The translations under genes and the position numbers were made by a program. The notes below the pieces were generated by a model. That model saw nothing but the letters and a program-made list of their open reading frames with translations. It had not been told where the DNA came from and did not search any database. From Brugia malayi (taxonomy: Eukaryota; Nematoda; Chromadorea; Rhabditida; Onchocercidae), in the NCBI RefSeq assembly GCF_000002995.4, contig NW_025062478.1:7664001-7728000 (forward strand): a stretch of DNA of 64,000 nt, written 5' to 3'. Of this stretch, positions 1 through 13,000 are shown piece after piece. Position 1 is the stretch's first letter. Each line of letters starts with the position of its first letter.

Positions 1-3000
1 ATTTACTTTATTCATGGAATCAGTAAACATTGTCCTGAAATGCCTGCCACAAAGTGTCATATTTTCTAATAAGATTTAGTTGATTCACAGTTCCATGTGT
101 AACATTGATTTAAATTAAAAGAAAGCGCAAAAGCCCAAGGCTTACAAAAAATGCTAGATTGCAACTCCAGAAACAATAAATGTAATCCTATTAACCTCAA
201 TAATTATTCTCCAGTGATGCTTCAGTAGCGGCAAAAAAAAAATGGAAATTGAAGGGAAACAAAACCTATTCAAGAACCAAAAGTCAATTATACTTCATTC
301 TAATAACATGAAAAGAATTCAACTGCTTGGTGCATCATCCGACATTCCAAAGCTAGCAAAATTGCAATTTGATCTTTTGCCTTACTTTTTTTTCACAAAA
401 ACTAAAATATAAATAATAAGGTAAGTTTGTTCCTGAATTTAACTTTAAAAAAAACACATAGATATATAGTTGGAAGGAGAAATTAATTTTGAAATGAGAA
501 ATGAAATAGTTAAGATATTAAATTGTCATTAGCATTCTTCTATTTAATTATCAGTGTACTATTCCAACTAATTGAAACAATGCTTTTATGCTGCGTACTT
601 TTATCTGTAAGATAATAGCAACTAAATATGGTATTACTGTCGCCGCTGATAGTGACCGAACATACAGCTAACTGCAAAGAATTTAATTTTATTATTTGTT
701 TTTATTCTGATACTTGCAGGATAATAAAATTTTATTTCAAGCATTTTTCAAAGAAAATAAAATCTTAACTCAAACATTGTAATGAGTATGATCTGCTTAA
801 ACTGGAAAATAACTAAAATGGAAAATTACTAAAAAAAGAATTTATCGAAATTTGTCGAAATATCGCTCAAATGGAACCGATGAGTAACAGTAGCAATGAT
901 GAAACTTCAATAGTAACTTACTTCATTTACGTAGCACCTTTTTAATGTAGAGGGATGCTAAATTTGAAAGAGTATGCCGCCAAGATTTTTGCTTACTCTC
1001 AGAACAATTTTTTTGTTTTTTTAGTAATTTAGGTAAATAAAATTTATACTACAATTGCTAATATTATCCATCCATCATATTGTTGGTGATCAGCTCTGAT
1101 TCTGAAAAGAGTATGGTGGACAGCCGTCTGCAATCTTCTACCTGTTTTCAATTTCTCAACGTTTGCAAAATTTTCATTGAATCCAACAATTCCTAGAAAT
1201 TCGTTTCACTTTTAATTAGTACTAATTAGTACAACTTCTTACTTAGTGAGGTCAGAAAAGATAATAAATTGACAGACAATATAATATTTTATAACACAAT
1301 ATCAAATGATATTTAATTGTTTATTTGGCATAAAATTTGTAGAGAACTGAATTCAATTCCAATTCCACTAATTAATTTGTTTAATATTCAAAAAATCAAA
1401 ACGAAAGCTTCAAAACTCAATAGTGATTTCATGATTTTTTTCGTTTTATTCGTCAAAAAGATCATTAAGAAATATAAATATTTTTCTTTGGAAAGAGGAA
1501 ATGAATTCCAAGTTCTGATTTAATCTTTTTGCATAAATTAAAGGCGTTGACAAAGTTATACTGTGGTTTACATAACAAAACAGTCCATCCAGCAACTTAT
1601 TAATATGCAATTTATTACCTAGTACCATCAATTGTCCATCGCAGAATGAAATAACATCGCTTCGAATGGATATTTTTTCAGTTTTTAAATTCTTTTGTTT
1701 TCTTCTTTTATTACTGGTAATAACTTTCAGTTGATTAAAATTAAAAGATTTTTTTCGTGTAATCGGTCATATTTTCAGTTTATCTGAATTTAATTTATTG
1801 ATTTTTGGTTTGAAATTTCATCAGGTGTTGCCTAACATTCCAGAAATGAAATTTTAAAAGGTTTTTCAATCATTGCATTTTTATTAGTAAGCTTTGAAAT
1901 TTTTAAGAAACAATTGTGCTTTTCTTCGTATAATCAAGAACACTGTTTTTTGTTCTTTGCTTTTTTGCTTCACATAACGAATTCAATGTTTTTTAAGATG
2001 TAAAGAGTCTGGAGACAAATGATTTTGAATTTCCTGCAGTTGCTAACAGTTGGTGCTGATAAATTATTTTTAGACATAGCAGCATAAAATACGAGAATAT
2101 ATTTCTTGTTCATCGGGTATTAGTATGGCATGTGATGACAATTCTTTATCATATCATCATTCCTTATTCTTTAAGCTATGAATTCCTCAGTTTTTGTCTT
2201 ACTAAACTCTACTCACATTTCTTTGTTCCTTTTGCTATTTTTAAATTGGGATCGAAATCGGAGATATATTCATACTGATATTTATGTTTCGAACATTAAG
2301 GTATTGTTACGTAAGATTCATTGTTTCTCTACACGTAGGTTAATTTTGAACATTAATGGATGAGAAAATGTTGATGTAGTACTAAAATCTCAGTAGAATG
2401 ACTCTAGCGGCACTTTAACAATTTAACAGAAATATTCTATGCTTCCTTTCCTTACTTTCAATTCTTATCCGATGAGATATTAAATCGGAAATATATTCAT
2501 ATTGACATCCACATTGCTCCATTCTCGGCCATTTTTTTTTTATAATATAACGGACTCTTCTCAGAGTCTTATCAAATTTAATTTAATACTAATTATTCGT
2601 TCTGATAGGACAATTCAGCTAGCGAAATGAATTACTTCGTTACGGTTAACCGTTAGTTAGTACAATATCACAAGTCGAACATCTTTTAAAGCAAATCACC
2701 ATTCAATTTAAACGCTTTGATGTTGACAATTTTTGGAATTTACTAATGGGGCCGTTTTTAATCCAAAATTTTTGTATAAAGAAGTTCATTATCATCATCA
2801 TTCATCGGCTATTACTAATGGAAGCGGACATATGATTCATACACTGATATAGCACAGTGTTATCTGAGACTGATCCGAAAAAAAAGCTGAAAAAGAAGTG
2901 TTTGTCCACTCTTTATTTTGACATTTGAGAATGGTGTTGCTGTTTCTCTGATATCTTCATTCAAAGACAATATTTATTGACCTTTAAACTCCAGCAAAGA

Positions 3001-4016
3001 TCAGAGGTGGTAAACAGGCGGGAAGGAAAGAGAGGAAAAAAGTGGGAAATGGAACAATGAATTGTATTCTCTAATGTTTATTTAGTGAGTATCAGTGGCC
3101 CAGCAAAGATCAGCTTAACGATTCTCTCCATCATCTTAGCTTTTCTCATTACTTTCTGCTTTTGCTATTTTATGATTAATTAAAGTTCGGGCTAGAAACT
3201 GTACTTCATTCATTTCTCACAATAAACTTCTAAAGTTTATTGTTGCTGTATTTTCGGTGTGTGCACCACTTATTTCTTTATAAAATACTGCAGCTAAGCA
3301 TTTAACTTAATTAAATTGGTTAATTAACTTATTTCTACTATGGCATCACGGAAACAAAATAATTAGGATTGAAATAAAAGTTCGGCTAGAAGTTGTAATT
3401 CATGGAAATCATGAATTACGAATATTTTTGGATCTTCAGAAATTATCAAATTTAAATAATCTGCTCCTGGAATTATTAATTTCCACCACTGATTTCCAAA
3501 ATAATAAATTCAATTTTTTTCATGCAGTCAGAAATAATATGCTTTAATTTCTCATTATTTTTAAGCATTGCAGTACTTACATTATGTTTCAATTATTTGC
3601 TAGTCGACTTTATGCTTTTAACGTTATTTTTATCAATGTCAAATATTATCTCAACTTAATATATAAAGGATTTCAGCTGATAAATGGTGATAATGCTAGT
3701 ACCATCTCTGATATGGACAATCGTAGTATTCAGTTGTGTCGCTGCGAGACCTGTAATTTTTTTGCTTCATCAAGAGAATTTTTTCCATATAATTCTCTAC
3801 AGTATATTGAATTAAGCATTACTGAAAGGTCCAAGATTTATAAGAATCAAAGATGAGCAGAATTAAATTTAATAATTTCATAATCTAGAGTTTTCGAATT
3901 ATAGAAAAACTAATTCAAACATAATGTTTAATCTTTGAAAAAAAGCATTTGTAATAAATCTCGAATTCAGTGGACTTATAAAAAGTCACTTATGAAAAAG
4001 GTTAGGAATTGTTCAG
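1..4016. other. AT-rich region upstream of the NPA gene, no supported gene
   Basis: No convincing coding exon was found on either strand. Two short open stretches on the plus strand could be 5' exons of the NPA gene. One at 2178-2300 starts with ATG, encodes a hydrophobic signal-like stretch with a leucine/phenylalanine-rich core, and ends in phase 0 before a GTATTG donor. The other begins at 3584 and is less signal-like. Neither can be confirmed without transcript data. The rest is AT-rich sequence with short homopolymer runs. Confidence 0.6.
2178..2300 (+). other. candidate signal-peptide exon for the NPA gene (speculative)
   Basis: ATG at 2178 opens 41 codons with a hydrophobic core (SLFLLLFLNW) followed by charged residues, ending at a possible donor (AAG|GTATTG) in phase 0. 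The first recognisable NPA exon can be read from an acceptor at 4016 in phase 0, so the two could join across a 1.7-kb intron. A secreted polyprotein needs a signal peptide and none is seen closer. The phase match alone could be chance. Confidence 0.2.
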
Positions 4017-7000
4017 AAAAGCTATGGGAATGCGTTTGATGTACAGAAAGCAAATGCAATGCAAAAAAAGATGGAAATATCAAGGAAAGGGCGACATTTG
4101 CAAATGAATTTAGAAACTTCAGAAGCTATTGGAAAAGTTAGCGGTGATATACTCATAAGGTATTTAAAGCATATTTGCTAGATTTTTTTTTATTGATCAA
4201 TTGAATGAACGATCTGTTAAGTAAACAATAAATGACTAATTAGCCGATTATGCTTGTCATTATTTGAACTAATGTTTAATTAATAAACTACAGAGAAAAG
4301 AGAAACTATGAAATGCATGACTGGCTAACGCAAGAGCAGAAACAAGAAATTCGAGCGGTTAGTTTAAAATGTATCTGGAAGGAAGTTTTCATAGTGGTAA
4401 TAATTCAGCATCATTATCTTAAATTTGAAAGATTATAGAAAGATTCAAACACAAATTTTTTGTGAATAAAAAACGAAGTTTTTTTTAGATGGAATCCGAG
4501 GGATTGCCTAGGAGTGAAATCGTGACCAGAATACTTGGATTTTTCTCTAAATTGTTATCTGAAGAGAAAGATAAGTGGAATGAAGTGTACAAGAAACAAT
4601 GTATTGAATGGATTGGGACGGTAAAGCAAATTTAACTGAAACTTCTGAAAATCTGTTTTTGAAAATTTAACTCTTTGATGTTAAAAAATCAGTTTCTAGT
4701 AAAGTGTTTGTATTAAGCGCAAAAAAGTAAGTTTTATGTGTAATGAATAAAGCATTCAGGTTGCTAACGATAGTGAGATAGCTGAGCTAGAAGCTTTAAG
4801 AAGCAAAAAGAATGTCAAAGAATACGAAGCAAAATTGAGTGAGTATAAAAGTCGTCTATCAGAAAGTGAACAAGATCAGATCAACTTGTGGCAGGTACCT
4901 TTTATTAAAGAAAAAAAAGTCTAAGAATAAAATAAAAAAATGCTACCTAATAAAAAATGAACCACGAAGTGAATTTAGTTCTTTTATCAAAAAAAAAAAC
5001 TTTCACTGTTTAAAATTAGAACTTACTAGGATGGTTGCAACAAGTTAAATAGTTTGGATATTCAACAAGGTACGCATCATATGATGTCTCGACGTGATCT
5101 ATCACAAAACAAGGAAAATGCTTATCTTCTTTCTAATGAACAGATTGCTTTATTAGACGATATGAGAGCTAGTGGAGCCAGCGAAGAGGACATAAAACGC
5201 AAAGTAAGTTCATTTCTTTACCCATCTTTACATTAATTGCAGATAATTTACTTAGTAAATATTTTTGACGATATTATCTGATCTGCGGTCATACTCATTC
5301 AACATTTTTATTTTAACATTTTAGGATTAAAATTAAGTGTAATTTGGAAAATAATATTCATCTTGTAGTAGTAGTATAAATTATTATGGACTTCTTGCAG
5401 CTGGAACAATATTATTCGGCATTTCCAGAGCACAAAAGAAAGGAAGTAGATCATCAGTTCAAAGCGAAATGTATTCAATGGATACAAGATGTAGCGAGTT
5501 TTCATGAAATTCAATTGTTTATCAATTCATTTGAGGTGAAATATTTGATTTCTAAAATTAGTAATTTCGAAGCGTAAATTTGAAATTGGGATTCAAAGAC
5601 CTGAATTTACAGAAATTTTGAACAACTCAATGAATATTTAAAGAATTTGAAACTGTAATTTATGCTAATCATACTTTACCCATATTATATTCTATCTCTG
5701 GGCAACTTCTTCCCTAAATGTCATGAGTACAATAACATTGCTATCACTATTTCTATGCTGTAAATTAAAGTAACTTGCAGAGAAGAAATCGATTAGTTTT
5801 CAACATCTTACTTGATGAGTATTTCGACCGATTGCCTAAAAAACAACAGAATAAAGAACAATATACCAAAGGTTATTAACGAAATGAAGAGTGTTTATTT
5901 AATTTGATATAATATTGAACAGTTGGTTGAGTTGAAAATTATCATTTCAAATTTTCTTTATCCGGAAGAGATCCGTTTTACAGATATATGTCGTGAAATG
6001 TGGAGAGAAGCAATGAATTCCAATCGTCGGAAGCGTTACGTGGATGAAAAATATAACGAATGGATATTATGGATGACCGATGAGCAGAAGCAAGAATTGC
6101 AACAGATGCGTGATAATGGGTCATCGTTTGATGAGATACACAAAAAAGTTAATGGGCATTTTCTTAAACTTCCTGAAACGATGCAAGAAGAACTCATAAA
6201 TGATTATAAGGTATGAGTAAAAGAATTCACTAAAAGATGATTCGGTTCAAAGTGGTTTCGCAACTTCATACTTATCTTAATTCTATATTTTCTCACTTCT
6301 TGATAGTTTATAATAAGCATTTTAAAAGACAGCGACTGTTCGTCATTTATATTTAGTCCATTTCTTTCTAAACTTTGTTCTGTTGGATTATTTGAAACAT
6401 TTGAAATAAAATGCTGATTTATTGATTCTATTTTTTTCTCCCTTCTTATAATTCTCTAGCTGTGATTAGGGTAGGTAAAAGAAGATCATGGAATGATATT
6501 TATTATAGCTCAAATTTCATCCAAACTCAATTTTATTTGGAATTGCAACGTTAAGCATAATCTGTTGCTGTTTTCTAGAAGAAGTGTAGGAAATACTTTG
6601 TGGCATTGGCAAGCAAAGACGAAATTGAAAAGTTACAAGCCGTCCACGACGAAACTAATCATCTCGAACATGAAAAAATCATTAATGAAATTTTGCATCG
6701 ACAACCACAAAATGTACGAGACAAGGCTTATAAATTTTATCAGGTAGATCATCTCATATTTTTTTTTTGGAAAGAAGCTCTCTTGTATCTTTTCCGCACA
6801 ACTTGCATTTGTGAGTTTTCTTCTGATCGCGTACTCCAGTATCTCTTACAAAATAAGATTTATCAGTTCAGAAAACGATTACCATGCAATTGCTAGAAAC
6901 ACTTAAACTTGAGGACACATCGATTAAGCCATGATTTTGAAATTTTTAAATGAATTTCATGGTAACACGTTCGATACAATTTCATTTATAGCTAATCTAC

Positions 7001-10000
7001 TATTGTTTTTGAGCCAAAGAAGTTTTAATCTGGTAATTCTCTCAAATAAAAGATAAGAAAATGACTATAAATAAGTATTAGTAATCCTATAAGGTCACTG
7101 ACTTATACAATGATAGCATATGAATAAATAATAGTTTGACAAAAGTTGCTAAAATATTTTCCTATTACTGAAATGTTATTAACTATCGCACTCAGGCTTG
7201 GTCAGAAATTCTTGATATGCCAATGAGTTAATTGTTACTTGCAGTGATATCAATCTCTTTTTAGTCTTTCTTGTATTTGCCTTTCTACTGAGTGATTTAT
7301 TTCTTCTTCACACTAAAACAGCATGTCAGATCACTGGTGATATAATTGTTTTGCAATTTCATCCTTCTATCTTATTACGTCTCACCAAAAATATCTAGTA
7401 GTATCTGGTGGCCATGCTAAGGATAAAATTAAGAAGAAATAATAAATGAATAACAGCGCTTTCAGTGGTAGTTTATATTATTAAATTCTTTTAATTGCCT
7501 TCAAGTTGCGATATTTGCAGATATGTGATGATGTATATCACAAACAGTCTAATCGATCAAAGCGTGATATTGATCACCTAATGGAGAAACACTTGCGATG
7601 GCTTACACCTGAGCAGAAGGCAGAAATCAGGCAGATGAAAGCAAGCGGCGAATCACTATCTTCAATTAAACAGAAGTATAATATTCATAGTACGGAAAAT
7701 ATTACTAAAAGATACACTCGCAAAAAGTCGTAATGTTGACTTGCAATGAAAACTAGGATTTGCAAAAACAAACAAACTTGCAAATTGCATACTTATAGAA
7801 AATCTCAACTCTGAAATTGTAAAATTCGCTATATCTTTCGCATAAAGTCATTTGTTAAATAAAAAATTTTCAACTTCAGTCTTAAACGACTTTCTTTCCG
7901 AAAAACCCATAACTTAAGGAAAACTATAATTTTGCATACTCACCCTTTAGATTATTCTCCTATATCGCAGTTATGGGAACTGATGAACAACTTCATACCG
8001 TTGAAAAAACTAAACAGTCTTGCTATGCTTGGCTCGAGAACGTCACTTCCGTGGAGGAAAGAATCGAACTGGAAAATTTACACCACACTGATCATTCTGC
8101 CTGCAAGTGGAAGGTACTTACACACTCATAATACTCGTAATACCAAACCGTTAAAGTTCATTGATTTTGATTTTAAAATGCTTTATATCTACTCCATATA
8201 CGTTTGTGGTAACCAGTTCGTCCTTAGAAGCAAAATTACAAAAAATCTCAAAATAGATGAATTTGTGTTTCGAATAAGAAAATGTGATTTAGGTCCGAGA
8301 GTACATCAAGCGTCTATCGCCGCAAAAGCAGCAAGAAGTAAATAAAGATCTGGAAATTTGCGAACATATATGGTACAATCAAGGCAACCACGGCAGTGGT
8401 CATGAACATCATCATCATCAGCATCGAGGAACTCGATTGCTTCATCCGCAGATATATACGGAAACAAATAGTCGAAGCAAACGAGATAACCATGAGCATA
8501 GTTTAGATGACTATTTTCGGACGCATCTAAGTTGGCTTACGGATGCCCAAAAGGATGAAATCAGGAAAATGAAAGAGGAAGGTAAACAAAAAATGGATAT
8601 GCAGAAAAAAATCCTTGACTACTACGAAAATCTAACCGGTGACGGAAAGAAAGAAGCTGGTGAGAAACTCCGTGGAGGTTGTCGTGAATTATTGAGGCAA
8701 ATTGTTGGTGATGAAAAGATGGCTGAATTAAAACAGATGAAAGAATCAGGACTCGGTCAGGAAGAACTGAGAGCTAAAGTAGATGAAATGCTGGAACATG
8801 TTACTGATGAAGCCAAGAAGCAAAAAATTCATGAATATGGCCCTGCATGCCGTAAAATCTATGAGGATCGACATAAACGAGATAACCATGAGCATAGTTT
8901 AGATGACTATTTTCGGACGCATCTAAGTTGGCTTACGGATGCCCAAAAGGATGAAATCAGGAAAATGAAAGAGGAAGGTAAACAAAAAATGGATATGCAG
9001 AAAAAAATCCTTGACTACTACGAAAATCTAACCGGTGACGGAAAGAAAGAAGCTGGTGAGAAACTCCGTGGAGGTTGTCGTGAATTATTGAGGCAAATTG
9101 TTGGTGATGAAAAGATGGCTGAATTAAAACAGATGAAAGAATCAGGACTCGGTCAGGAAGAACTGAGAGCTAAAGTAGATGAAATGCTGGAACATGTTAC
9201 TGATGAAGCCAAGAAGCAAAAAATTCATGAATATGGCCCTGCATGCCGTAAAATCTATGAGGATCGACATAAACGAGATAACCATGAGCATAGTTTAGAT
9301 GACTATTTTCGGACGCATCTAAGTTGGCTTACGGATGCCCAAAAGGATGAAATCAGGAAAATGAAAGAGGAAGGTAAACAAAAAATGGATATGCAGAAAA
9401 AAATCCTTGACTACTACGAAAATCTAACCGGTGACGGAAAGAAAGAAGCTGGTGAGAAACTCCGTGGAGGTTGTCGTGAATTATTGAGGCAAATTGTTGG
9501 TGATGAAAAGATGGCTGAATTAAAACAGATGAAAGAATCAGGACTCGGTCAGGAAGAACTGAGAGCTAAAGTAGATGAAATGCTGGAACATGTTACTGAT
9601 GAAGCCAAGAAGCAAAAAATTCATGAATATGGCCCTGCATGCCGTAAAATCTATGAGGATCGACATAAACGAGATAACCATGAGCATAGTTTAGATGACT
9701 ATTTTCGGACGCATCTAAGTTGGCTTACGGATGCCCAAAAGGATGAAATCAGGAAAATGAAAGAGGAAGGTAAACAAAAAATGGATATGCAGAAAAAAAT
9801 CCTTGACTACTACGAAAATCTAACCGGTGACGGAAAGAAAGAAGCTGGTGAGAAACTCCGTGGAGGTTGTCGTGAATTATTGAGGCAAATTGTTGGTGAT
9901 GAAAAGATGGCTGAATTAAAACAGATGAAAGAATCAGGACTCGGTCAGGAAGAACTGAGAGCTAAAGTAGATGAAATGCTGGAACATGTTACTGATGAAG

Positions 10001-13000
10001 CCAAGAAGCAAAAAATTCATGAATATGGCCCTGCATGCCGTAAAATCTATGAGGATCGACATAAACGAGATAACCATGAGCATAGTTTAGATGACTATTT
10101 TCGGACGCATCTAAGTTGGCTTACGGATGCCCAAAAGGATGAAATCAGGAAAATGAAAGAGGAAGGTAAACAAAAAATGGATATGCAGAAAAAAATCCTT
10201 GACTACTACGAAAATCTAACCGGTGACGGAAAGAAAGAAGCTGGTGAGAAACTCCGTGGAGGTTGTCGTGAATTATTGAGGCAAATTGTTGGTGATGAAA
10301 AGATGGCTGAATTAAAACAGATGAAAGAATCAGGACTCGGTCAGGAAGAACTGAGAGCTAAAGTAGATGAAATGCTGGAACATGTTACTGATGAAGCCAA
10401 GAAGCAAAAAATTCATGAATATGGCCCTGCATGCCGTAAAATCTATGAGGATCGACATAAACGAGATAACCATGAGCATAGTTTAGATGACTATTTTCGG
10501 ACGCATCTAAGTTGGCTTACGGATGCCCAAAAGGATGAAATCAGGAAAATGAAAGAGGAAGGTAAACAAAAAATGGATATGCAGAAAAAAATCCTTGACT
10601 ACTACGAAAATCTAACCGGTGACGGAAAGAAAGAAGCTGGTGAGAAACTCCGTGGAGGTTGTCGTGAATTATTGAGGCAAATTGTTGGTGATGAAAAGAT
10701 GGCTGAATTAAAACAGATGAAAGAATCAGGACTCGGTCAGGAAGAACTGAGAGCTAAAGTAGATGAAATGCTGGAACATGTTACTGATGAAGCCAAGAAG
10801 CAAAAAATTCATGAATATGGCCCTGCATGCCGTAAAATCTATGAGGATCGACATAAACGAGATAACCATGAGCATAGTTTAGATGACTATTTTCGGACGC
10901 ATCTAAGTTGGCTTACGGATGCCCAAAAGGATGAAATCAGGAAAATGAAAGAGGAAGGTAAACAAAAAATGGATATGCAGAAAAAAATCCTTGACTACTA
11001 CGAAAATCTAACCGGTGACGGAAAGAAAGAAGCTGGTGAGAAACTCCGTGGAGGTTGTCGTGAATTATTGAGGCAAATTGTTGGTGATGAAAAGATGGCT
11101 GAATTAAAACAGATGAAAGAATCAGGACTCGGTCAGGAAGAACTGAGAGCTAAAGTAGATGAAATGCTGGAACATGTTACTGATGAAGCCAAGAAGCAAA
11201 AAATTCATGAATATGGCCCTGCATGCCGTAAAATCTATGAGGATCGACATAAACGAGATAACCATGAGCATAGTTTAGATGACTATTTTCGGACGCATCT
11301 AAGTTGGCTTACGGATGCCCAAAAGGATGAAATCAGGAAAATGAAAGAGGAAGGTAAACAAAAAATGGATATGCAGAAAAAAATCCTTGACTACTACGAA
11401 AATCTAACCGGTGACGGAAAGAAAGAAGCTGGTGAGAAACTCCGTGGAGGTTGTCGTGAATTATTGAGGCAAATTGTTGGTGATGAAAAGATGGCTGAAT
11501 TAAAACAGATGAAAGAATCAGGACTCGGTCAGGAAGAACTGAGAGCTAAAGTAGATGAAATGCTGGAACATGTTACTGATGAAGCCAAGAAGCAAAAAAT
11601 TCATGAATATGGCCCTGCATGCCGTAAAATCTATGAGGATCGACATAAACGAGATAACCATGAGCATAGTTTAGATGACTATTTTCGGACGCATCTAAGT
11701 TGGCTTACGGATGCCCAAAAGGATGAAATCAGGAAAATGAAAGAGGAAGGTAAACAAAAAATGGATATGCAGAAAAAAATCCTTGACTACTACGAAAATC
11801 TAACCGGTGACGGAAAGAAAGAAGCTGGTGAGAAACTCCGTGGAGGTTGTCGTGAATTATTGAGGCAAATTGTTGGTGATGAAAAGATGGCTGAATTAAA
11901 ACAGATGAAAGAATCAGGACTCGGTCAGGAAGAACTGAGAGCTAAAGTAGATGAAATGCTGGAACATGTTACTGATGAAGCCAAGAAGCAAAAAATTCAT
12001 GAATATGGCCCTGCATGCCGTAAAATCTATGAGGATCGACATAAACGAGATAACCATGAGCATAGTTTAGATGACTATTTTCGGACGCATCTAAGTTGGC
12101 TTACGGATGCCCAAAAGGATGAAATCAGGAAAATGAAAGAGGAAGGTAAACAAAAAATGGATATGCAGAAAAAAATCCTTGACTACTACGAAAATCTAAC
12201 CGGTGACGGAAAGAAAGAAGCTGGTGAGAAACTCCGTGGAGGTTGTCGTGAATTATTGAGGCAAATTGTTGGTGATGAAAAGATGGCTGAATTAAAACAG
12301 ATGAAAGAATCAGGACTCGGTCAGGAAGAACTGAGAGCTAAAGTAGATGAAATGCTGGAACATGTTACTGATGAAGCCAAGAAGCAAAAAATTCATGAAT
12401 ATGGCCCTGCATGCCGTAAAATCTATGAGGATCGACATAAACGAGATAACCATGAGCATAGTTTAGATGACTATTTTCGGACGCATCTAAGTTGGCTTAC
12501 GGATGCCCAAAAGGATGAAATCAGGAAAATGAAAGAGGAAGGTAAACAAAAAATGGATATGCAGAAAAAAATCCTTGACTACTACGAAAATCTAACCGGT
12601 GACGGAAAGAAAGAAGCTGGTGAGAAACTCCGTGGAGGTTGTCGTGAATTATTGAGGCAAATTGTTGGTGATGAAAAGATGGCTGAATTAAAACAGATGA
12701 AAGAATCAGGACTCGGTCAGGAAGAACTGAGAGCTAAAGTAGATGAAATGCTGGAACATGTTACTGATGAAGCCAAGAAGCAAAAAATTCATGAATATGG
12801 CCCTGCATGCCGTAAAATCTATGAGGATCGACATAAACGAGATAACCATGAGCATAGTTTAGATGACTATTTTCGGACGCATCTAAGTTGGCTTACGGAT
12901 GCCCAAAAGGATGAAATCAGGAAAATGAAAGAGGAAGGTAAACAAAAAATGGATATGCAGAAAAAAATCCTTGACTACTACGAAAATCTAACCGGTGACG

